Below, piece after piece: positions 16,503 to 23,983 of a stretch of DNA of 27,540 nucleotides. A model generated the notes under the pieces. It was given only the letters and a program-made list of their open reading frames with translations. It ran no database searches and was not told where the DNA came from. Positions within the stretch are counted from its first letter, which is position 1, and each line of letters starts with the position of its first letter. The stretch spans positions 1-27,540 of the forward strand of contig CAYWXK010000047.1 of assembly GCA_964462515.1 (NCBI GenBank), given 5' to 3'. Both the position numbers and the translations under genes were made by a program. The DNA comes from CAYWXK01 sp964462515. GTDB lineage: Bacteria; Planctomycetota; Phycisphaerae; Sedimentisphaerales; Anaerobacaceae.

Positions 16503-18179
16503 TTGGGCACTCTTTTGTTGCTATCGCACCTGTGCTGTAACGTGTGGGGTCGGCCTACAACGGCATTTGAGGCTCAAAAGGTCGTGATGGGCTGGCTTAA
16601 AACCGATGCCCGACCGCTTGATGTAACGTTGGACCCGCAAATAGCAAAGGTTGAGAGCTTCGGAGACGAGACAGGTGAGCTGATTTACCACATTGTCTAT
16701 TTGCAACCTTGCGGATTTGTAATTGTTGCAGCGGACGATTTGGTTGAGCCGATTATAGGCTTTGCTGACGATGGCATTTACGACCCCTCACCTGCAAACC
16801 CGCTGGGGGCTTTAGTTAATAACGACCTCAAAGGAAGAGTTGCAGCAGCTCGGGCTTTAGAACGTCAAAAAGTAAGACTTGAAGATACAGCCTTCACCAG
16901 GCACCACAAAAAATGGGAGAGATTTGCCAACTTTGCACAGACTTCCGAAGGCGAACTATCTTTAATGGGTCTATCTTCCCTATCCGATGTTCGTGTCGCG
17001 CCCCTGGTTCAAAGTAAATGGTCACAAGGTTCAGTATGCGGCAGCACCTGCTACAACTATTATACACCTGACAACTACTACTGCGGCTGCGTGGCGACCA
17101 CTATGGCTCAGCTAATGTGGTATCATCGGTATCCGGTCAACGGAATAGGTGTGCAGGAGTTCTGGGTCAGGAAAAATGACGGCGAATGGTTCGCAGCATA
17201 CACGAGAGGCGGCGACGCTTCCGGCGGACCATATAAATGGAACAATATGGTTGATGTCCCCAATTGCAGCACAACCTTAGCCCAGCGAGAGGCGATAGGA
17301 GCGATATGTTATGATGCTGCAATTTCGGTCAACACAAATTTTACCAGCACCGGCTCAGATGCCGATACACACAAAGCCAAAGATACTCTAATAAACACAT
17401 TCCAGTATGGTAATGCCGTCAAAAGCTATAACTCTGGCGCCAATATTGGGGCGGGATTAATCGCTATGATTAATCCCAACCTTGATGCTAAGGACCCTGT
17501 CATCATCAGCATTAAAGGTTTAACAGCCCATGCTGTTATATGCGATGGGTATGGATACAATTTTTCGACATTATATCATCACCTCAATATGGGATGGGGC
17601 GGTTTGTCTGATGCCTGGTATAATCTGCCTGACATTAACTCCGAGCCGGCCTATAGCTCAGTTTATAAATGCGTTTACAACATCCATATTACCGGTGAAG
17701 GCGACGGTGAAATTATAAGCGGCCGCATTCTCGACCATACAGGCAGTTCCATCGCAAATGCCGACGTTTATGCAAAACCCAGAGGCAGTAACATCTGGAT
17801 TAGTGCCACTTCTGATGATAAGGGAATATACGCATTCGATAGTCTATCCTCAAATACCATTTATACTATCACTGTGGAGACAGCCGGATATATCTTTCCA
17901 GTTCAAAATGTTACCACCGGAATCTCCAGAGACAACTTTGCGACCTGCGGAAATGTCTGGGGCGTTGACTTTTATGAAGATGTGGTTTCCAAAAGCGACC
18001 TGAATTACGATTTTGTGGTGGACCTGGCGGATTTTGCCATCTTTACATCGGCCTGGTTAGCCAAACCCGAAGATGCCAACTGGAACCCTGATTGTGACAT
18101 TAGCATACCAGCAGACAATTTTATTGATGAGCTGGACCTGACTGTATTTTTGCAAGACTGGCTCACAGGAGGACAATAG
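16503..18179 (+). CDS. Secreted C10-family (streptopain-like) cysteine protease with dockerin-like tail
   Basis: Domains in order: a hydrophobic leader (LLLLSHLCCNVWG), a propeptide with FVIVAADD and PIIGFADDG near 72-91 typical of C10 zymogens, and a catalytic domain. The catalytic Cys is C196 in CGCVATTMAQLMWYHRYP and the His is H343 in LTAHAVICDGYG, followed by MGWGG. A carboxypeptidase-regulatory-like beta-sandwich (about 404-484) and a dockerin type I-like pair of calcium loops (about 498-556: DLNYDFVVDLADF, then a second NPDCD loop) complete the protein. It is an exported protease that matures by removal of the propeptide and may dock on a partner or the surface. The coordinates given use the first standard start, TTG 16503. 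The ribosome binding site favours an ATA at 16482, which would add DRKSIF and a proper positively charged signal-peptide start. It has its own consensus promoter. Confidence 0.88.
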   Translation: MGTLLLLSHLCCNVWGRPTTAFEAQKVVMGWLKTDARPLDVTLDPQIAKVESFGDETGELIYHIVYLQPCGFVIVAADDLVEPIIGFADDGIYDPSPANPLGALVNNDLKGRVAAARALERQKVRLEDTAFTRHHKKWERFANFAQTSEGELSLMGLSSLSDVRVAPLVQSKWSQGSVCGSTCYNYYTPDNYYCGCVATTMAQLMWYHRYPVNGIGVQEFWVRKNDGEWFAAYTRGGDASGGPYKWNNMVDVPNCSTTLAQREAIGAICYDAAISVNTNFTSTGSDADTHKAKDTLINTFQYGNAVKSYNSGANIGAGLIAMINPNLDAKDPVIISIKGLTAHAVICDGYGYNFSTLYHHLNMGWGGLSDAWYNLPDINSEPAYSSVYKCVYNIHITGEGDGEIISGRILDHTGSSIANADVYAKPRGSNIWISATSDDKGIYAFDSLSSNTIYTITVETAGYIFPVQNVTTGISRDNFATCGNVWGVDFYEDVVSKSDLNYDFVVDLADFAIFTSAWLAKPEDANWNPDCDISIPADNFIDELDLTVFLQDWLTGGQ

Positions 18180-18370
18180 CTATTTTCAATTTGCTGTTTT
18201 CTCTTTATTATTTTTAATTGTGCCTGCAAACTTATTTTGGGGCTACCGTTCAATAAGCAGCAATTTTTTTCTTGCCTTTTATATGATTTTGGGTAGATTA
18301 TAAGGAAATTTAACCCGCCAGACATATAGGCGGGTAAAGGCCTTACACATTGATATTTGGAGATTTGGCA
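18180..18370 (+). other. Leader region of ADTH synthase with GC hairpin
   Basis: No gene is visible. ACCCGCC (18313-18319) pairs with GGCGGGT (18329-18335) around AGACATATA, ending about 35 nt before the start codon. A very similar hairpin, CCGCC-CAGATA-GGCGG, occurs at 21980-21995. No clear promoter is seen; TTGCCT and TATAAG upstream are 21 nt apart. Confidence 0.4.
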
Positions 18371-19162
18371 ATGATAGGTAAACAGATAAGACTGGAAAGA
18401 ATAATCGACCGCAATTCACGTAAGACGGTAATAATCCCGATGGACCACGGCGTTACAGTCGGGCCTGTCGAAGGCCTGGCAGATATGCGAACCACGGTCA
18501 GCAAGGTCGTAGCAGGCGGTGCAAACGCTATTTTGATGCACAAAGGAATGGTTCGCGCAGGACACAGAGGCAAGGGCAAAGATGTCGGCCTCATTATCCA
18601 TTTATCCGGCGGGACATCGATGAGTCCCGACCCCAACGCCAAGGAGCTGGTCTGCACCGTTGAAGAAGCAATTAAGCTTGGCGCCGATGCGGTGTCGGTG
18701 CATATAAATCTTGGCGCCGAGACCGACAAGGAGATGCTGCGGCAGTTAGGACATGTCAGCAGTCAATGTATGGAATGGCAGATACCGCTGGTTGCGATGA
18801 TGTACACGAGGGGCCCGAAGATAAAAAGTGAATACGATGTCAAGAACATAAAGCACGCCGCAAGGGTCGGCGCGGAATTAGGTGCGGATATCGTTAAGGT
18901 CGTCTATACAGGCAGTGTCGATAGTTTCCGCGAAGTTGTTGAGGGCTGCCCTGTAATGGTGGTGATTGCAGGCGGGCCGAAAATGGATAGCGACGAGGAC
19001 ATCTTCAAAATGGTTGAAGGCGCCCTAAAAGCCGGCGCCGCGGGTGTCTCCATTGGCCGAAACGCCTTCCAGCACAAAACCCCTGAAAAAATGGTCGCCG
19101 CTCTTTGCAAAATGGTCCACAAAGGCGCCAGTATTGAAGAAGCAATCAAATCACTCAAGTAG
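18371..19162 (+). CDS. ADTH synthase (archaeal-type first shikimate step), class I aldolase family
   Basis: Predicted 2-amino-3,7-dideoxy-D-threo-hept-6-ulosonate synthase, homologous to MJ0400. In methanogens it condenses 6-deoxy-5-ketofructose 1-phosphate with aspartate semialdehyde, replacing DAHP synthase. The 263-aa TIM-barrel shows IPMDHGVTVGP at 22-32 (D25, H26), the Schiff-base lysine K176 in ADIVKVVYTGS, and the phosphate-binding GGP at 201-203 and GVSIGRNAFQ at 225-234. Length agrees with the family. An in-frame TTG at 18350 adds seven residues, but GGAG lies 8 nt before ATG 18371, so that start is preferred. A plain DhnA-type fructose-bisphosphate aldolase is the alternative. The dehydroquinate synthase II gene on the same strand 3.7 kb downstream supports the shikimate role. 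Confidence 0.88.
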   Translation: MIGKQIRLERIIDRNSRKTVIIPMDHGVTVGPVEGLADMRTTVSKVVAGGANAILMHKGMVRAGHRGKGKDVGLIIHLSGGTSMSPDPNAKELVCTVEEAIKLGADAVSVHINLGAETDKEMLRQLGHVSSQCMEWQIPLVAMMYTRGPKIKSEYDVKNIKHAARVGAELGADIVKVVYTGSVDSFREVVEGCPVMVVIAGGPKMDSDEDIFKMVEGALKAGAAGVSIGRNAFQHKTPEKMVAALCKMVHKGASIEEAIKSLK

Positions 19163-19794
19163 GGTATGCTCCGCACACCACTTTCCTGATTGTTTAGCCC
19201 CGAAACCTGCTTCGGGGTCCCCATATTTATCCCACCGGTTCATCCATCAGGTCAATGTCCTAAACCGAAAGCCCACCGGTTTATCCGGTGGGTTAATATC
19301 CTTCGGGTTCCACGCCGGGTTGCCTGCCTTGAGCAAGCGCAGCGCGTCGAAGGGTCATTCCCGCACAACCTGCCTTGAGCGACCCGTGGTGAGCGAAGTC
19401 GAAGTAGTCGAGAGAGCAGGTATCAAGTCACATAATCCTGTAAGAGACGCCTTATGGTGTGGGTAGCTTACGCCATTTAAACTTGCCCGCCTCTGTCGGA
19501 AAGGGTCGATTTTGGGGTTTGCGGGAATTTAATTTGGGGGTAAAATCGGCTGAGCAACTTTATAGAGGAAGCGAGGAAGCATCGAGGAGTTTTTATGGGG
19601 TTAGAATGGAGAGTTAAAAGGGGTGGTTTTGGGGTGCAATTTTAATCGCAGATTAACGTGTATTTTCTTTGTGTTTTTCTTTCTATTGTGCTATTCTTTA
19701 CCTTGTGAGACAGATTGGGGAACTATTATGTAGAAAATAACAATAAGGTATTAAATGTAAAAATTGACGATCTTTTGTAAGCAATAGAACCAGT
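19163..19794. other. Noncoding stretch with hairpins and interspersed repeats, left flank of the AT-rich module
   Basis: No gene is visible in 632 nt. CCCCGAA (19198-19204) pairs with TTCGGGG (19211-19217) and could terminate ADTH synthase, though no long T-run follows. CCCACCGG (19272-19279) pairs with CCGGTGGG (19285-19292). Two related copies of a CCTGCCTTGAGC...GTCGAAG element lie at about 19322-19356 and 19367-19405, resembling interspersed repeats common in bacterial intergenic DNA. GAGGAAGC occurs twice in tandem at 19565-19580. From about 19650 the sequence becomes AT-rich and leads into the next gene. A weak promoter, TTGTGA (19703-19708) and TATTAT (19724-19729), has a 15-nt spacer. 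Confidence 0.6.
19272..19292. repeat. Perfect 8-bp inverted repeat (possible terminator stem)
   Basis: CCCACCGG and CCGGTGGG enclose TTTAT, and TTAATAT follows. It may be the real terminator of ADTH synthase or part of an interspersed hairpin repeat. Confidence 0.5.
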
Positions 19795-20958
19795 ATGAGA
19801 GTAAAAAGCAGAAAAGATATGGTTCAACTATTGAATGATCGTATGAACAAGACGTATGCATCGCTTCTTGATACTCAGGAGTTGGAGATTGACACCAGCC
19901 TCGTGAAAACTTACTTAGTGGAAGCTCATGATCTACACAAAAGCACACATGAAAATATTTTGAGATTAATTAAGAAAGTTTTTACTAAGTCAAACCTGAA
20001 AACCAGTGCAGATATATCTTGTGAAGAGGGAGAAGACTATTTTTTCATCGTTAAAACCCTGATTGATAAAGAAAAAATAACTATATATATTGATGCAACA
20101 GATCCTAGATTTTGGCTATTACATTCGATGGAGAGTAGCATAAACCTAGATAAATTACATGAGCGTCTCACTTCGAATTTTCATGAATTTGATAATGTTT
20201 GGTTTCCGTCGCAGTTGTTGGAAATGATTGCCAGCAAAGGTCATTTGCGAGGGTTAGGACTAGATTATGATCGTCGTAATGTTCCTGATGTAGATTTTGA
20301 ATCTCAAAATGCTCCGGTAGAGTTTTTGAAAATGCAACTATGGGGTAATGAGGCAGGCAAAGTCCTAGAAATTTTGAGAAGGAAGGAAGCATTTCCTCAT
20401 TCTACGACTTTGTCAAAAGTAAAAATTAAATATTGGGCACACGAAGATAAAGAATCGTATGCTATTGATGATATAAAATTTAACGGAAAGATCACATCAA
20501 GGGGTACGTCTTTCGACACTCACGTTTCTCTCACAACAGAGTTGTATAGAAAATACAAAGAAATTGTTTCTGATATAGAAGAAAATTACTCCATTTTTCT
20601 TGAATCGACAAATGGCAAGCAAATATTTAATGGTTACCCTATCAATTTTTATTTAGAACAACCTATATCAGATTTGGTGAAGTTTTGCAAAATCATCTTT
20701 TCATGCACTGCGCCCTTCAAGCTTTGGGGAGTACCCATATCAGTTAGTGAAAAATTTATACGAGTTACCGGATTTGACCTGCATATTGGAGCACCAATCA
20801 ATTTTGAGTTTAAGCGAGATTATATCCGATTATATGTGCCAAGAGGAACTTGTGGAAATAGTATTGTTCGATTCTACACAAACCTCCAACACTATTATGA
20901 TTCCCAAATAAAAGTAGAAGCCGGAGATGGAAGAGCAATATTTAAACTTCAATCTTAA
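19795..20958 (+). CDS. Hypothetical protein, first gene of an AT-rich two-gene module
   Basis: I do not recognise this 387-aa protein. It has no signal peptide or membrane segment. The N-terminal 70 residues are charged and likely helical. A beta-rich portion follows (FFIVKTL, KITIYIDAT, then DPRFWLLHS near 104-112). The C-terminal third alternates strands with FDLHIGAPINFEF and RLYVPRGTC. No Walker, HTH, zinc-finger or nuclease motif is apparent. Lines I counted are about 25-33% GC, against about 58% in a line of the ADTH synthase gene, so recent acquisition is likely. The ATG is the first start after an in-frame TGA, with no obvious Shine-Dalgarno. Its 3' end overlaps the nuclease-like gene by 32 nt, so the two products probably act together, perhaps in defence. 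That role is inference from context. Confidence 0.7.
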   Translation: MRVKSRKDMVQLLNDRMNKTYASLLDTQELEIDTSLVKTYLVEAHDLHKSTHENILRLIKKVFTKSNLKTSADISCEEGEDYFFIVKTLIDKEKITIYIDATDPRFWLLHSMESSINLDKLHERLTSNFHEFDNVWFPSQLLEMIASKGHLRGLGLDYDRRNVPDVDFESQNAPVEFLKMQLWGNEAGKVLEILRRKEAFPHSTTLSKVKIKYWAHEDKESYAIDDIKFNGKITSRGTSFDTHVSLTTELYRKYKEIVSDIEENYSIFLESTNGKQIFNGYPINFYLEQPISDLVKFCKIIFSCTAPFKLWGVPISVSEKFIRVTGFDLHIGAPINFEFKRDYIRLYVPRGTCGNSIVRFYTNLQHYYDSQIKVEAGDGRAIFKLQS

Positions 20959-21862
20959 AGTTAAGAATCTTTTTATAGCGTTATGCAGGGGAGTTGCTGG
21001 CATTCCGCCAGTCCTACGGGAACTAGATTACACAGTTATATGGATTGAGCATAGATTCCAAAACTCTAAAGGAGATATTGTTAAACCTGAGATGATACTT
21101 AGCTCAAATCAACTAGAGCATACCATGCTCTTAGAATCAAAAGCAGGTGGCAATATAGAAATGGAGCAGTACCAAAGGTATAAGGATGTTACCAAAGAAG
21201 ATTTGATAGAGAGGGCTTATATATCTCGTAATAGTGTGCAAAAGATAGATGTCACATACGTTGTACCTAAATCGGCGGTTGAAAAAGCAAGTAATGCTTT
21301 TGATGAACTATCCATAAAAAACCCTCTAGTCTCAGTAAGCCAAGATAAGGTGTGGTTAGATAAAAACGAATTCTCTGCAACGAAACTCAACATGCAATTT
21401 CGTAATGGGATAAATGTGATCTACGATGAAATACCTTTACACTTTATTCCTTTCGATAATGAGTCTCCTGAATGGATTGTTGCGGAAAAGATTTTCCCAA
21501 TTATTTTTAAATTTCTTTGTGACAATCTATATATTTTCACAGGTGAAAAGATTTTGGGAGAGGTTGTTCCAATGTGGCGAGAATTGGGGGCACTAGAACA
21601 GAGAGAAGTAAGAAAATTGATCACAAAAGTTTTAACAAGTGCTTCAAAGTATGAATTTAAAGGATTCATGAGGCAAAAAAGGGATATTTCCCGCAGTACA
21701 CATATTGAAACTTGGGAGATAATCAAGAATCCTCTACGTCTAGTCCCATCTAAGCATGGCAGAGCGTGGAAACAACTGCAGAATCTACAAAGTCGCTTCC
21801 TTGAACGACTAAGGACAGGCAAAGGACAGCCAATACAACCTAATTTATTTGATTACTTGTAG
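20927..21862 (+). CDS. Predicted PD-(D/E)XK-fold nuclease-like protein
   Basis: A 311-aa protein whose N-terminal part fits the PD-(D/E)XK nuclease pattern: helix Glu E41 in VIWIEHRF, then KPEMILSS with E55 in place of the usual Asp, then MLLESKAGG with E70-S-K72, then EQYQRY with Q81 and Y85 as a motif IV. These are the four positions expected for metal-dependent DNA cleavage in restriction-like enzymes. The remaining 220 residues are unassigned. It overlaps the preceding gene by 32 nt in another frame and shares its low GC, which implies joint acquisition and coupled translation. GGAG directly abuts the ATG, so the exact start is uncertain. A role in phage or plasmid defence is plausible. 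I cannot match it to a named system. Confidence 0.72.
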   Translation: MEEQYLNFNLKVKNLFIALCRGVAGIPPVLRELDYTVIWIEHRFQNSKGDIVKPEMILSSNQLEHTMLLESKAGGNIEMEQYQRYKDVTKEDLIERAYISRNSVQKIDVTYVVPKSAVEKASNAFDELSIKNPLVSVSQDKVWLDKNEFSATKLNMQFRNGINVIYDEIPLHFIPFDNESPEWIVAEKIFPIIFKFLCDNLYIFTGEKILGEVVPMWRELGALEQREVRKLITKVLTSASKYEFKGFMRQKRDISRSTHIETWEIIKNPLRLVPSKHGRAWKQLQNLQSRFLERLRTGKGQPIQPNLFDYL

Positions 21863-21919
21863 ATCGTCGTGAGAAAAAGGGGGCGGGCAAAATTTCATTG
21901 CTTTTTAAGACGTTTTTTG

Positions 21920-21948
21920 TTGACTTTTTTTCAAAAATATGTTAAAAT
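21920..21948 (+). promoter_or_regulatory. Predicted sigma70-type promoter with no downstream ORF
   Basis: TTGACT (21920-21925) and TAAAAT (21943-21948) are separated by 17 nt in a T/A-rich setting. The predicted start near 21955 lies 2 nt before the first of several hairpins. The nearest plausible + strand start codon with coding behind it is hundreds of bases away. Confidence 0.6.
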
Positions 21949-21954
21949 TCCCCT

Positions 21955-22085
21955 CAGTTTGCGATCATGCAAACGTCAACCGCCCAGATAGGCGGAGTTC
22001 AGATTGCATATCGTAAGTGGCTAAGCCACAAGGTCTTAGGCCCAGCAGTTCCACGAATCAGACAGTTTTGGCCAAAAAAATTCAG
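21955..22085 (+). ncRNA. Candidate structured noncoding RNA
   Basis: Just after the promoter at 21920-21948 come four short stem-loops in a row: GTTTGC-GATCAT-GCAAAC (21957-21974), CCGCC-CAGATA-GGCGG (21980-21995), GTGGC-TAA-GCCAC (22017-22029) and a weaker GGTC-TTA-GGCC (22032-22042). The palindrome TTTTGGCCAAAA (22066-22077) marks a possible end. It does not resemble tmRNA, SRP RNA, RNase P RNA or a c-di-GMP riboswitch as far as I can judge by eye. It could be a small RNA, the leader of a lost gene, or a repeat element. Boundaries are approximate. Confidence 0.4.
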
Positions 22086-22288
22086 AATGACAAAATAATT
22101 GGAAAAACGCGGTGCATACCCGCATATTTCATGATTTTTACGAAAATGCCTTGTGTCTTATGATAGTTGAAAAACTGGGAGCTTTGAAAAAGCCCGTTGC
22201 GGACTCCAATGTGGCTTTTTGCTGTTTTGGCTAAAAAGGTTGAGGTTTTATAACACAGTGTTTTGGCCATACCCATACCAGTTTTTTA

Positions 22289-22311
22289 TCCTTTCACCCG
22301 ATGTGAAAGGA
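22289..22311. repeat. Isolated hairpin
   Basis: TCCTTTCAC pairs with GTGAAAGGA (9 bp) around CCGAT. The T-run GTTTTTTAT precedes it, so on the minus strand it would be a stem followed by A/T sequence and could act as a minus-strand terminator, though no minus-strand gene ends here. Confidence 0.45.
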
Positions 22312-22357
22312 CGTTGAATTACTATGTCTTTTGCACTTAAGTGCTTACATAGGAAAA

Positions 22358-22366
22358 TGTTATAAT
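22358..22366 (+). promoter_or_regulatory. Possible extended -10 promoter
   Basis: TGTTATAAT is a perfect TGn-TATAAT. The -35 is poor (TTAAGT at 22337-22342, 18-nt spacer) and overlaps the palindrome GCACTTAAGTGC (22333-22344), which could be an operator. It would read toward the repeat ORF and dehydroquinate synthase II. Confidence 0.35.
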
Positions 22367-22509
22367 CAGTGCTATGTGTTCTCACAACTAAACTTGTTTA
22401 TTCAATTGTCGTAAGACACGAAGCGAAAATGCGACTTAACTTTTTTAATAACAAATACTTATTTCTCTGTGTTCTCTGCGTTCTCCGCGGTGAAAAATAC
22501 AAGGTAATT

Positions 22510-22737
22510 ATGCAAAACAAACCCAATTTGCTAAATGCTCAAATGAACGTAAGCTCTGTTTTAATGGGTGTTTATGAAAATAAATCGGGACTTTTAACAA
22601 TGGAAAATCAAACCCAAACAAACCCAATTTCCTATAGCAACAAAATGAACACAACCTTCTTATTGACAAAGGATTATGAACAAATAACTGTGAACAATGA
22701 ACCAATAAAAACAAACCCAATCAAACCCAATTTATAG
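22510..22737 (+). repeat. Low-complexity 'QNKPN/TNPI' repeat ORF of planctomycete type
   Basis: An open frame of 75 codons begins MQNKPNLLNAQMNVSSVLM and ends TNPIKPNL. It is built on repeats of AAACCCAATTT-like DNA (AAACCCAAT occurs four times). The frame can be extended upstream to a GTG at 22369. From memory, hypothetical proteins with QNKPN, QMNVS, YENK and QTNPI segments recur in Phycisphaerae-type genomes, which suggests an interspersed DNA repeat and not a conserved protein. I cannot verify that here. AAGG lies 5 nt before the ATG, so translation is possible. Confidence 0.5.
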
Positions 22738-22865
22738 TGAGCCTGTCGAACCTATTTCAAACGTGCCCTTGCAAAAATGAGATATCACGGATGGATTATA
22801 TCTATACTGTTGATGAAACTAAAAAATCAATGTAATCTATATCGTAAAAAGACAAGGGCTGAAAA

Positions 22866-23861
22866 ATGAAGAAATTATGGGTAAATGTAGTTCCTTATAA
22901 AAAAGAAATCGCCATATCTGCGCTCGAGAGCGGCGCTGAGGCGGTCATCCTGCCTGATGGCGACAGCAGCAAGATTCGGCAGTTCGGCAAAATACTAACT
23001 ATCGAAAAAAATGGCGATATCCGCCCAGGCGTTGATGTCGAGTTTGTAGATATTGCAAGCAAGTCCGATGAGGATAAAGCCGCTTCGGTGCCGAACGAAA
23101 AAATCGTCGTGCTTAGAATGTTAGACTGGACGATTATCCCGATTGAGAACCTGCTCGCCCGGCGATGTAAAAATATTATGGTGCAGGTTGAAAATAGCAA
23201 GCAGGCCAAACTGATGACCGAGATTCTCGAAAAAGGCGTCGATGGCGTTGTGCTTAACACTAACGATGTCAACGAAATAAAAAAGACCGCTGAAATTATT
23301 CAAGGCATAAGCGAGAGAGTTGCCCTCGTAACCGCTACCATCACGGTCACAAAACAGCTCGGTATGGGCGACCGCTCGTGCCTCGATACCTGCACGCAAA
23401 TGACTTTAGGTGAAGGGATGCTCATCGGCAACACGGCTTCCGGCTTCTTTTTAGTTCACTCCGAATCCATCGACAATCCTTATGTTGCCTCTCGCCCATT
23501 CAGGGTCAACGCCGGCGCCGTGCACGCATACATATCGGCCCCCGACGGCATGACCAAATACCTTGCAGACCTCAAGGCCGGCGATGAAGTAATGCTGGTA
23601 AATTTCGAGGGCAAAACGCAGACCGCGTATCTTGGCAGAAACAAGATTGAAAAAAGGCCGATGATGCTCATCGAGGCCGAAGCGGAAGGACAACCGATAA
23701 GTTTGGTGATGCAAAATGCTGAGACAATTCGCTTAGTCAGTCCTGATGGCAAGGCGATTTCAATTACGACTTTGAAACCTGGCGACAAGGTCCTTGCGCA
23801 CATTGAAAAGGCCGGCAGACACTTCGGCATAAAAGTCGATGAGACACTGATAGAAAGATAG
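22866..23861 (+). CDS. 3-dehydroquinate synthase II (archaeal type)
   Basis: This 331-aa enzyme converts the ADTH product (after oxidative deamination) to 3-dehydroquinate and replaces AroB in the archaeal-type shikimate route; the reference is MJ1249. Conserved blocks include GDRSCLDTC at 168-176, GEGMLIGN at 182-189, and RPFRVNAGAVHAYI at 210-223, all diagnostic of the family, plus the C-terminal small barrel with LKPGDKVLAH. Length is close to the archaeal enzymes. AAGG is 8 nt before the ATG. It is the partner of ADTH synthase at 18371-19162, same strand, and the two would form a natural operon without the intervening 3.7 kb. It converges on the beta-propeller gene with a 122-nt gap and no clear terminator hairpin. 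Confidence 0.94.
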   Translation: MKKLWVNVVPYKKEIAISALESGAEAVILPDGDSSKIRQFGKILTIEKNGDIRPGVDVEFVDIASKSDEDKAASVPNEKIVVLRMLDWTIIPIENLLARRCKNIMVQVENSKQAKLMTEILEKGVDGVVLNTNDVNEIKKTAEIIQGISERVALVTATITVTKQLGMGDRSCLDTCTQMTLGEGMLIGNTASGFFLVHSESIDNPYVASRPFRVNAGAVHAYISAPDGMTKYLADLKAGDEVMLVNFEGKTQTAYLGRNKIEKRPMMLIEAEAEGQPISLVMQNAETIRLVSPDGKAISITTLKPGDKVLAHIEKAGRHFGIKVDETLIER

Positions 23862-23983
23862 GCAAGCTTGTTGGCAATTCTGGCCGCCTTCGTTAACCGG
23901 TCCTATGGCTGCTGTGTAATTCTTGACTACGGCTGCGCAGAAAGTTTTGGATGCTTGATTCTCTCTAAATATATAAGAAAGAA

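Larger units (their letters stand above)
21863..22865. other. 1-kb region without a convincing protein gene, right flank of the module
   Basis: It contains a strong promoter with stacked hairpins (21920-22085), an isolated 9-bp hairpin (22289-22311), a 12-base palindrome and extended -10 promoter (22333-22366), a TCTCTGTGTTCTCTGCG-like interspersed repeat near 22463-22491, a repetitive low-complexity ORF (22510-22737) and a GAGCCTGTCGAAC fragment of another common intergenic repeat at 22740-22752. TTGATG (22810-22815) and TAATCT (22833-22838) with a 17-nt spacer may be a weak promoter for dehydroquinate synthase II. Confidence 0.6.
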
